Of a stretch of DNA of 7,597 nt, positions 1 to 6,144 are shown piece after piece; positions within the stretch are counted from its first letter, which is position 1, and every line of letters begins with the position of its first letter. The stretch lies in contig JAITUD010000214.1 of assembly GCA_031286555.1 (NCBI GenBank), forward strand, positions 1 through 7,597, written 5' to 3'. Under the pieces are notes generated by a model. The model was not told where the DNA came from, did no database searches, and saw nothing but the letters and a program-made list of their open reading frames with translations. A program made the translations under genes and the position numbers. The stretch comes from Microbacterium sp. Lineage in GTDB: Bacteria > Actinomycetota > Actinomycetes > Actinomycetales > Microbacteriaceae.

Positions 1-503
1 CCGAAGACGAGGAAGACGGCCAGCACCGTCGCCAGCAGCGAGAGGTCCATGTGCGTGGCCGAGAAGAACACGACGTAGGCGGTCACCGCCGCGACCGCAC
101 CCGCCAGGATCAGCAGCGGGAAGGCGAAGACCGTCGCGCCGATGAACCCCTTCTCCAGGATGTCGGCGAGCAGGGTCCAGCCCAGCAGGGCGATGACCGC
201 GTGTGCGAACGCCAGCGCCGCGACATCCGCGACCTCGAGGAACGTGACCCTCTCGCCGCGCTCGCGGATGACGTAGCGGCCGGCGATGAAGGCGAGCACG
301 GCGACGACCGCCGAGGCGATCGCCGCGTACTGGCCGATCGATCCGGGGCCCGCGATCGGGGCGTCCTGGAAGCCGAACACCGGCAGCGCGACGAGCGCGG
401 TGAGGACGAACGCGACAGCTCCGACACCGAGAGACAGCGACTCCAGAGCGGTGGCGCTGCGGCCGGGACGGTCGATGTGCAGCGCTGCGGGGGATGATGT
501 CAT
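1..503 (-). CDS. Polytopic membrane protein of unknown function (5' part, C-terminus outside window)
   Basis: I do not recognise this family. The start is the ATG at 503-501: reading upstream in frame, a stop is reached at 521-519 with no other start codon between. The window holds 167 codons plus two bases, beginning MTSSPAALHI. After a short polar N-terminus, hydrophobic stretches lie near residues 24-46, 56-78, 90-114, 122-146 and from about 154 to the edge, so at least five membrane segments are likely. The basic loop GRYVIRERGER (about 75-85) between helices 2 and 3 suggests an inside location by the positive-inside rule. No catalytic or ligand motif is visible. The gene is divergent from the DUF2252 gene and has no clear ribosome binding site, but a TANNNT hexamer ends six bases before the ATG, which fits leaderless expression. 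That the frame is coding is supported by G/C at nearly all third positions and by coherent hydrophobic segments. It could be part of a transporter or a stress-related membrane protein; neither is shown. Confidence 0.8.
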   Translation of the reverse strand, partial: MTSSPAALHIDRPGRSATALESLSLGVGAVAFVLTALVALPVFGFQDAPIAGPGSIGQYAAIASAVVAVLAFIAGRYVIRERGERVTFLEVADVAALAFAHAVIALLGWTLLADILEKGFIGATVFAFPLLILAGAVAAVTAYVVFFSATHMDLSLLATVLAVFLVF

Positions 504-509
504 GCGCTG

Positions 510-519
510 AGGATATCGT
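510..519. promoter_or_regulatory. Candidate overlapping divergent -10 elements
   Basis: The ten bases AGGATATCGT read as TATCCT on the minus strand (515-510) and contain TATCGT on the plus strand (514-519). Both fit the actinobacterial -10 pattern TANNNT, and both are rare A/T-rich hexamers in this GC-rich stretch. On the minus strand the hexamer ends six bases before the ATG at 503, the distance expected for a leaderless transcript of the membrane protein gene. On the plus strand it would place the DUF2252 transcript start near 526, giving a leader of about 75 nt. No convincing -35 element is seen on either side; the best minus-strand candidate, TCGATC, matches 3 of 6. This rests on pattern only. 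Confidence 0.35.
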
Positions 520-546
520 CACGGCGAGGCCGATCGACGGGCGCCT

Positions 547-561
547 CGCCCGCGGCGGGCG
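547..561. repeat. Perfect 15-bp palindrome in divergent intergenic region
   Basis: CGCCCGC-G-GCGGGCG is perfectly symmetrical around position 554, with seven-base arms and one central base. It lies midway between the divergent genes, downstream of the candidate promoter core and upstream of the DUF2252 start. It could be an operator for a dimeric regulator or a hairpin in the DUF2252 leader. G/C-only palindromes also arise by chance in such DNA, so function is uncertain. Confidence 0.5.
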
Positions 562-574
562 TGCTGGTGCACCC

Positions 575-589
575 GCCGCTCAGAGCGGC
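575..589. repeat. Second perfect 15-bp palindrome, next to the DUF2252 ribosome binding site
   Basis: GCCGCTC-A-GAGCGGC is symmetrical around position 582, again with seven-base arms and a single central base. Its centre is 28 bp from that of the palindrome at 547-561, and it ends immediately before the AGGA ribosome binding site (590-593) of the DUF2252 gene. As RNA it could fold as a six-base stem with a CAG loop abutting the ribosome binding site. As DNA it could be one of a pair of operators. The arm sequences of the two palindromes differ, so they need not bind the same protein. Confidence 0.5.
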
Positions 590-600
590 AGGATGAGCAC

Positions 601-1947
601 ATGACAGACACCTGGGCGGCTCCACCTTCACGCGCCGAACAGCTCGAGCGGGGCAGGCGGGTGCGCCGCGACCGGCCGCGCTCGGCGCTGGCCGGGCAGG
701 CGGCCGGCGCGCGCGATCCGCTCGGCATCCTGGCGGCGCAGAACGCGACGCGGGTGCCCGACCTCGTGCCTGTGCGCCGCGAGCGCATGGCGGCGAGCCC
801 GTTCGCCTTCTTCCGGGGCACCGCCGCACTGATGGCCGCCGACCTCGCGGATGCTCCGCACAGCGGCATCCTCGTCGCCTCCTGCGGTGACGCGCACGTG
901 TCGAACTTCGGGTTCTACGCCTCGCCGGAGCGCTCGCTGGTGTTCGATCTGAACGACTTCGACGAGGCGGCGGCGGCTCCGTGGGAGTGGGACGTGAAGC
1001 GGCTGGTCACCAGCGTCGTGATCGGCGGGCGCGCGGCCGGACGGTCGGAGGCGGCGACCGAGGAGGCGGCACGCGCCGCGATCACCGCGTATGTGCGCGG
1101 CCTGCGCCGCGGCACGAAGCTCAGTCCGACCGACCGGTACTTCTCGCACTTCACCGTCGCCGCATCGATGGCCGTGCTCGACGAGGCGTCGCGCCAGGCC
1201 ATCCGCCGGTCGGTGAAGCAGGCTGAGCGGCGCACCGGCGAGCGCGCCGTGCGACGCCTCACCGCACCGGATCCCGATGGGCGGCTGCGCTTCGTGCACG
1301 AGCCACCCGCGATGGGTCCGGTCGGAGAGAAGACCAGGGCGCTCGTGGACGGCCTGGTGGGCGAGTACCGGCGCACCACCGCGCCGGATGTCGCGCAGCT
1401 CTTCGAGCACTACCGGGTGGCCGACATCGCCCGGCGCGTGGTGGGCGTGGGCAGCGTCGGCACCCGCTGCTATCTGGTGCTGCTGCAGGACGGCGACGGC
1501 AACTCGCTGCTCATGCAGCCCAAGGAGGCCGGCCGGAGCGTGCTCGAGCAGTACGGCCGCATCCCGCAGCCCGAGGCGCTGCAGGACCGTGTCGCGACGT
1601 CCGGCCAGGGTGCCCGCGTGGTGACGATGCAGAAGATCCTGCAGGGGCTGTCGGATCCGTTCCTCGGCCACCTCCGCAGCGGCGGCTCCGACTACTACGT
1701 CCGGCAGTTCCACGACAAGAAGGGCGGCGTCGAGGTCGAGCAGCTCGACGACGCGCCCTACGTGACCTACGCGCAGGCGTGCGCGGCCACTCTCGCCCGC
1801 GCGCACAGCCAGTCGGTGGCATCCGCCGTGGCGGTGGGGTACATCGGCGACGGCGCACGGATCACCGAGGCTCTGCTGGCCTGGTCGTACGCCTACGCCG
1901 ATGCATCCCTCGCCGACTACGAGGCGTTCCGCGCGGTCACACCGTGA
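601..1947 (+). CDS. DUF2252 domain protein (kinase-like fold family, COG4320)
   Basis: A complete 448-residue protein, full length for DUF2252. The ATG at 601 has AGGA at 590-593, seven bases upstream. Family hallmarks are clear: RMAASPFAFFRGTAALMAADLA (about 62-83), CGDAHVSNFG (95-104), FDLNDFDE (115-122), VGVGSVGTR (281-289), QPKEA (306-310), SDYYVRQ (363-369) and an Ala/Tyr-rich C-terminus ending in ADYEAF. GDxHxxN followed about 20 residues later by an acidic D-x-N-D-F-D resembles the catalytic loop and metal-binding motif of aminoglycoside phosphotransferase-like kinases, and Pfam groups the family with the protein-kinase clan as I recall. The Gly-rich stretch at 281-289 and K308 look like an ATP-binding lobe, but they follow the catalytic motifs instead of preceding them. 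No signal peptide or membrane segment is seen, so the protein is probably cytoplasmic. Substrate and cellular role are unknown. The gene is convergent with the isomerase gene and overlaps it by 11 bp. Confidence 0.93.
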   Translation: MTDTWAAPPSRAEQLERGRRVRRDRPRSALAGQAAGARDPLGILAAQNATRVPDLVPVRRERMAASPFAFFRGTAALMAADLADAPHSGILVASCGDAHVSNFGFYASPERSLVFDLNDFDEAAAAPWEWDVKRLVTSVVIGGRAAGRSEAATEEAARAAITAYVRGLRRGTKLSPTDRYFSHFTVAASMAVLDEASRQAIRRSVKQAERRTGERAVRRLTAPDPDGRLRFVHEPPAMGPVGEKTRALVDGLVGEYRRTTAPDVAQLFEHYRVADIARRVVGVGSVGTRCYLVLLQDGDGNSLLMQPKEAGRSVLEQYGRIPQPEALQDRVATSGQGARVVTMQKILQGLSDPFLGHLRSGGSDYYVRQFHDKKGGVEVEQLDDAPYVTYAQACAATLARAHSQSVASAVAVGYIGDGARITEALLAWSYAYADASLADYEAFRAVTP

Positions 1948-1948
1948 C
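1936..1948. other. Overlapping convergent stop codons within a short dyad
   Basis: GTCAC-ACC-GTGAC contains the stop codon of the DUF2252 gene (TGA, 1945-1947) and, on the other strand, that of the isomerase gene (TGA, read from 1939-1937). The coding regions therefore overlap tail to tail by 11 bp, with no intergenic space and no recognisable terminator with a long stem or U-tract. A five-base stem is too short to be a convincing terminator by itself. Confidence 0.8.
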
Positions 1949-3568
1949 GTCGCCGACCAGGTGCACGCGCATGCCCATGCCGGCGAACATCGCAGCCTTC
2001 GCGATGAGCGCCCTGTCGGCGGTCTCGGCATCGGGCGCGTAGACGACCTGGGCGTGGTTGGCCTTGTGCCGCGCCATGAACTGGTCGCGGCTCTGGCCGT
2101 GCAGCACCACGTTCGCGATCGGCCACTCCGGGTTCGTGGCGTCCTTGCGACGCTGGGTCTCCTCGGCGGGCAGCTCGACGACCGTGCCGCGGAAGACATC
2201 GGCGTTGAGCACGCCCTCCGAGATGTAGACGCGCGAGATCACGACCTCGCCGGGCTTGGAGACGCCGTTGATCGTGGCGCCGCCCGCCGGGAAGAACACG
2301 TGCCCCTGCCGCCAGCCCTCGGCGTTCTGCCATCCGCCCAGGTGCGAGGCCGGCACCGAGCCGGAGATCTCGTAGACCCAGACGAACTCGCCGTCGTACT
2401 CCTCACCCCAGCGCACGTCGTGCAGGGTGTTGTCGGGCACGAGGCCCATCGCCCGCCACACCCGGTCGGTGACGAGCGCGTCGACAGCGACGCCCTCGTC
2501 GGCCTCGTTGAAGTGCGGGAACGCGCGCCCCTCGTGCAGGATGCGGGAGCCGTCGCGGCTGGTCACCGGAGGGCGCTCGGTGGAGTTCAGGATGCCCTCG
2601 GCCAGGTCGGATGCCGGCACCAGGTCCTTCAGGCCCTGCTGGTACTGGATGCCGACCGCGTCGAGCCCGAAGTCGTCGGCGATGCGGAGCGCGGCGATGT
2701 ACATCTTCATCTGCCACTGCACCTGCTCGCGGGTGAGCTCGGTGGCGGCGTCCTCGCCGTAGGTGAAGGTCATGCCGTGCTCGATGAGCCAGTCGTAGGC
2801 GGCATCCGCCTCGTCCTCGGTGACGCGCAGCATCTCGGCGTACAGGGCCGACTGCGACAGCCGCTCCTTGTAGATGCCGGTGCCGTTGAGCAGCTCGTCG
2901 TCGAAGATCGCGTTGTACATGCCCATGCAGCCCTCGTCGAAGACGCCGATGATGGCTTTCTCGTCGCGCAGCTGCGCGGCGAGCGCCTCGCCGAGCTGCT
3001 TCTCGGGGCTGTCCGGCAGGGCGGGCAGGTCGTGCACGTGCGAGGCGTCGTGCGTGATGCGGCCGGTCTCGGTCCACTCCCGGATGCCGGCGAGGAACCA
3101 CTCGTCGGTGAAGTCGACCGACCAGATCGTGGCGTAGTCCTTGCCCATCTTGGTCAGGCCGGCGTTCAGCCCGAGCAGGCCGACAAGTCCGGGCCAGTCC
3201 GGGGCGAAGTTCGCCGTGGTGAGGATCGGCCCCTGGTGCGTGCGGAGCCCGGCCAGCACGTGGTGCGAGTACTGCCAGTTGGCGATCGCGACGATCAGCG
3301 GAGCATCCATGGGGATGTTCTTGAACACCTCCATGCCCATCCGCTGACTGGAGATGTAGCCGTGTCCGGTCTCGGGGTCGATGCCGAACGGCCGGATGAC
3401 GCTCCAGCCGAGCCCCTCGAAGGCCTTCGTGACCGCCGCCTCGGTGGCCGCCTGCACCGGCCAGCCGGCGACGTTCGCCGACTCTCGAAGGTCGCCCGAG
3501 GTGATGATGTACGCCGTCTTCGGCGCGGATGCCGGGCGGGATGCCGGCGCGGGGAGGGTGTAGCTCAT
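1937..3568 (-). CDS. L-fucose isomerase-like sugar isomerase
   Basis: A 543-residue cytoplasmic protein of the L-fucose/D-arabinose isomerase superfamily (COG2407 type), predicted to interconvert an aldose and its ketose with a divalent metal. ATG at 3568 follows GGAG at 3579-3576 by seven bases; a Pro/Ala-rich leader (about 5-16) precedes the first strand, KTAYIITSGDLRES. Recognisable blocks are IANWQYSHH (95-103), IGVFDEGCMGMYNA (207-220), GIQYQQGLKD (306-315), LAEGILNSTERPPV (322-335), FPHFNEADEG (350-359) and a C-terminal MARHKANHAQVVY (498-510). By spacing to E. coli FucI (E337, D361, H528), I propose E324, an acid within 355-358 and H505 as metal ligands; that is inference, because overall similarity to E. 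coli FucI (591 residues) is low. It is the last gene of the kinase-glycosidase-isomerase block, 23 bp after the glycosidase stop. Substrate is undetermined: L-fucose, D-arabinose, or another pentose or hexose. Confidence 0.87.
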   Translation of the reverse strand: MSYTLPAPASRPASAPKTAYIITSGDLRESANVAGWPVQAATEAAVTKAFEGLGWSVIRPFGIDPETGHGYISSQRMGMEVFKNIPMDAPLIVAIANWQYSHHVLAGLRTHQGPILTTANFAPDWPGLVGLLGLNAGLTKMGKDYATIWSVDFTDEWFLAGIREWTETGRITHDASHVHDLPALPDSPEKQLGEALAAQLRDEKAIIGVFDEGCMGMYNAIFDDELLNGTGIYKERLSQSALYAEMLRVTEDEADAAYDWLIEHGMTFTYGEDAATELTREQVQWQMKMYIAALRIADDFGLDAVGIQYQQGLKDLVPASDLAEGILNSTERPPVTSRDGSRILHEGRAFPHFNEADEGVAVDALVTDRVWRAMGLVPDNTLHDVRWGEEYDGEFVWVYEISGSVPASHLGGWQNAEGWRQGHVFFPAGGATINGVSKPGEVVISRVYISEGVLNADVFRGTVVELPAEETQRRKDATNPEWPIANVVLHGQSRDQFMARHKANHAQVVYAPDAETADRALIAKAAMFAGMGMRVHLVGDVTV

Positions 3569-3575
3569 GAGGATT

Positions 3576-3579
3576 CTCC
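3576..3579 (-). promoter_or_regulatory. Ribosome binding site of the isomerase gene
   Basis: GGAG on the minus strand, seven bases before the ATG at 3568. It lies in the 23-bp gap after the GH116 stop codon and supports this start. No other ATG occurs in frame until codon 78, well inside the fold. Confidence 0.75.
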
Positions 3580-3591
3580 GATGGTGAGTGG

Positions 3592-6144
3592 TCAGTGGGT
3601 CGCGCGTGCGGTGTGCGTGCCGCCCGCTTCGAGACGGATGCCGGATCCGGCGCTGCGTCCGCGCAGCCGCAGGTCGTCGAGCGCGAGTGCGCCGCCGAGC
3701 AGATGCAGAGTGATCGTGTCGCCGTCGATCTCGACTCGCCCCCAGCCGGTGCCGGTGGTGAACAGGAAGGACTGCGGCCCTGAGCTTGTCGAAGGGCCGA
3801 CGGGGTCGAACGAGAGGGTCCGGGTCGGGGCATCCCACTGCGCGCCGCTCGCGGCGATCAGCAGTGCCCAGGAGGCGAGCGAGCGGGCGTAGTGGTTTCC
3901 GCACTCGATCTCGTTCCAGGGGTTGCGGTGCACGCCGTCGTATCGCGCGCGCAGCGCGCGCTCGATCTTCAGCGCGTCGTCGACACGACCTGCGAAGAGC
4001 AGGGATGTCGCGACCTGGTGCTCGATGCCTGTCCAGACCTCGTCGGAGTACACGAACGGGATCGCCGGGCGCCCGCCGTCCGGCCAGGACGCCAGCAGCA
4101 GACCGCCCTCGTCGTTCAGCGCATACACGCGCTGCGTGCTCTCGTGCGCGGTGAGGTCGTCGCGGTGGTTGTGCCGCACGATCGCAGCGAGCGCGGACAC
4201 GACGTGGTCGGCCGGCAGCAGGGGCCCGAGGCCGTTCAGGTATGCATGGAACTGGCCGAGCAGCTGGTCCGACAGCACGCCGTCGCCGTACTGGTAGCGA
4301 TGCGCGTCCGTGTCGTCGATCACCTGCCGGTAGTACTCGCCGTTCCAGAGCGTGCTGTCGATCGCGGCGGCGACGTGATCGGCTCTGCTGCTCCATTCGG
4401 CGGCACGATCGGCCTCTCCGAGGTGGGCGGCCATGCGCGCACCGGCACGGAGCGCCGCAAGGTGCATCCCGTTCGCCAGCGGGTCGATCCCGTGGAACTC
4501 GATGTCGTAAGTGTTGTGCAGTTCGCCGTCGAGCAGGCCGTCGCCGTCGCGGTCCCATTCCCGGGCGGCGTAGTCGAGCGAGCGCACCGCCGCCGGCCAC
4601 AGCTCGCGCAGGAAGTCATCGTCACCCGAGAACCGCCATTCGCGGTGCAGGCGCAGGAACGTGCCGAGCTGGCCGTCGACCGCGGGCCCCATGAACCAGG
4701 ACGGCGAGCCGAAGATGCGGTTGCCGCGGAACTTCTGCGCGCCGTCGGCGTCCGTCTCGAGCAGGAACTCAGCGCGACGGGCGCTGCGCTCCAGCGAGGG
4801 GAAAAGCCAGGCCGCGGTCTGCGCGTACGACCACACATGCGTGCAGGTGCCCTCGCAGGACCCGCCGTGGTCGAATGACCCCTCCCAGGCGGCGAACACC
4901 GGCCCCTCCCCGAGTTCGGGGGTGGGCGACTCCACCACGAAGCAGGTCGTCGAGCGCAGCGCGGCGATGTTCGCCCCAGCTGCGTCGACGAGCACCGGAT
5001 CGAGGGTGCCTCCGTACAGCGCCTCGACGAACGCGTCGGTGGCGGCCTCGAGCGCGGGCAGCTCGGCGTGCAGGTGGGCAGCGGCCGACCAGGCATCCGG
5101 CCAGAGCGTCGCGTAGTGGTTGAGCACCGTCTCTTCCGCGTGCGGGTCGTCGAACACGATGTGCCCGCGCCAGCCGCGGATGCGGTTCGGGAAGCTCCAG
5201 GACAACACGAACTCGAAGTCGCGAGTCTCCCCCGGCGCAAGCGTGTGCACGATGCCGAGCGAGCCGGTGCGCAGCCGCGGCAGCTTGGCGAGCATCTCCT
5301 CCTCGGTCAGCGGCGGAGCATCCGGGTCGGCGTCCTGCTCTGCGAACAGGCCCCTCGGCCTGTCCTCGAGCGTGAGCCTGGGCTCGGGGTCGAGCAGACC
5401 GTCGTCGGTGAAGTCGCTCCAGAACATGCGCGCGCCGTCGGGCCAGTAGCTGGTCACCCACTGCGGCTTGACCGTCACCGAGTCGTCCGTGGTCGTGAGG
5501 CTGAGCGTGCCGTAGCCGGGGTCGTCCGCGGGCAGATCGATGCCGAAGTCGAGACCGCGCATGCCGTCCTCGTCACGTCGGCGCACGGTCTGCATCCCGC
5601 GGATACCCCAGGGCGCCTCGGGTCCTGGCGTGCCGCGGCCTGCCGTGTGCGTGATGCTGCCGGCGACGGTGACGGCGACCGGAACGGTGCCGGGGTTGGT
5701 CACGCGGTAGCGCAGCACGGCGGCGGGGATGCCGGATTCGTCGGCATCCAGCGGCACGAGCGGCGTGAACGCATGCAGGGAGACCTGAACGGGCAGCACG
5801 TCGTCGGTGAAGTCGATGTCGACCACCGGGTACTCGCCGTGCATCGTGGCGCCGGCGAGCCGAGGGAGACCGGCGAGATCATCGAAGGAGTAGCCGGCGT
5901 CGTAGTCGCGACGTCCGGTGTCGCGCGCCTCGAGCACTCGGGTCACCACGTCGCCGCCCTGCGGGGCGGCGTGGATGGCGAAGAACGATCGCGGGTTGCG
6001 GCGGCCCTTGTCCGGGAGGTTCTCGAACTCCCAGTCACGCAGTTCGCCGCGGGCGCCGAGGGAGACGTTGCCGGTGCCGATACCGCCGAGCAGGAATGCG
6101 GCCCGCTCCGCCGTGTGCGGGATCGGGCGGGCGCGGCGGGTCAC
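3592..6144 (-). CDS. GH116 family beta-glycosidase (GBA2/DUF608-like)
   Basis: An 850-residue protein of glycoside hydrolase family 116, which includes human GBA2, TxGH116 and Sulfolobus SSO1353; these are retaining enzymes. The N-terminal beta-sandwich domain opens with FLLGGIGTGNVSLGARGELRDWEF (17-40). The (alpha/alpha)6 catalytic domain runs from about 370. The likely nucleophile is E431 in CEGTCTHVW and the acid/base D547 in NTYDIEF, assigned by analogy with E527/D677 of GBA2. DRDGDGLLDG (531-540) resembles the acidic loop near the acid/base of GBA2. RNPWNEIECG (740-749) and HYARSLASW (751-759) form the substrate-binding signature. No signal peptide is visible, so it acts in the cytoplasm on imported glycosides. 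The GTG start at 6144 overlaps the kinase stop as GTGA and has GGAG six bases upstream. Residues 782-790 are encoded by a palindromic repeat. Family members cleave beta-glucosides, xylosides or GlcNAc-ides; the present substrate is unknown. Confidence 0.93.
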   Translation of the reverse strand: MTRRARPIPHTAERAAFLLGGIGTGNVSLGARGELRDWEFENLPDKGRRNPRSFFAIHAAPQGGDVVTRVLEARDTGRRDYDAGYSFDDLAGLPRLAGATMHGEYPVVDIDFTDDVLPVQVSLHAFTPLVPLDADESGIPAAVLRYRVTNPGTVPVAVTVAGSITHTAGRGTPGPEAPWGIRGMQTVRRRDEDGMRGLDFGIDLPADDPGYGTLSLTTTDDSVTVKPQWVTSYWPDGARMFWSDFTDDGLLDPEPRLTLEDRPRGLFAEQDADPDAPPLTEEEMLAKLPRLRTGSLGIVHTLAPGETRDFEFVLSWSFPNRIRGWRGHIVFDDPHAEETVLNHYATLWPDAWSAAAHLHAELPALEAATDAFVEALYGGTLDPVLVDAAGANIAALRSTTCFVVESPTPELGEGPVFAAWEGSFDHGGSCEGTCTHVWSYAQTAAWLFPSLERSARRAEFLLETDADGAQKFRGNRIFGSPSWFMGPAVDGQLGTFLRLHREWRFSGDDDFLRELWPAAVRSLDYAAREWDRDGDGLLDGELHNTYDIEFHGIDPLANGMHLAALRAGARMAAHLGEADRAAEWSSRADHVAAAIDSTLWNGEYYRQVIDDTDAHRYQYGDGVLSDQLLGQFHAYLNGLGPLLPADHVVSALAAIVRHNHRDDLTAHESTQRVYALNDEGGLLLASWPDGGRPAIPFVYSDEVWTGIEHQVATSLLFAGRVDDALKIERALRARYDGVHRNPWNEIECGNHYARSLASWALLIAASGAQWDAPTRTLSFDPVGPSTSSGPQSFLFTTGTGWGRVEIDGDTITLHLLGGALALDDLRLRGRSAGSGIRLEAGGTHTARATH
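3775..3799. repeat. REP-like palindrome inserted in frame in the GH116 gene
   Basis: Perfect seven-base arms CGGCCCT (3775-3781) and AGGGCCG (3793-3799) flank the 11-base core GAGCTTGTCGA. I recall the core and inner arms (CCCT...AGGG around GAGCTTGTCGA) as a dyad dispersed in many Microbacteriaceae and other high-GC genomes, mostly between genes. Here it encodes residues 782-790 (VGPSTSSGP) of the glycosidase, between the strand TLSFDPV and the following SFLFTTGTGWGRV, apparently in a surface loop. It keeps the frame and creates no stop. Only one copy was found in this window. Confidence 0.7.

Noticed and set aside
51..510. Plus-strand open frames over the left-edge membrane protein gene
   Set aside because: They translate to charged Arg/Asp-rich sequence without motifs; the minus strand gives regular hydrophobic segments with G/C third positions.
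628..2199. Minus-strand open frame of 523 codons opposite the DUF2252 gene
   Set aside because: Composition is low-complexity Arg/Ala/His, no motif, and it also crosses the isomerase 3' end in another frame; the plus-strand DUF2252 protein explains the region.
3525..3555. Near-direct repeat GGATGCCGG at the isomerase 5' end
   Set aside because: It encodes the Pro/Ala/Ser-rich leader and is explained by low-complexity coding; no sign of a mobile or regulatory element.
1901..3892. Plus-strand open frame of 663 codons opposite the isomerase gene
   Set aside because: It is Val/His/Arg/Asp-rich with no recognisable motif, as expected for antisense reading of GC-rich codons; the minus-strand isomerase on the same bases has clear family motifs and a ribosome binding site.
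3569..4600. Possible 344-residue N-terminal extension of the isomerase (same frame open to 4600)
   Set aside because: The extra region is Arg/Ala-rich and lies over the GH116 gene in a different frame; the ATG at 3568 has a good ribosome binding site and directly precedes the conserved first strand.
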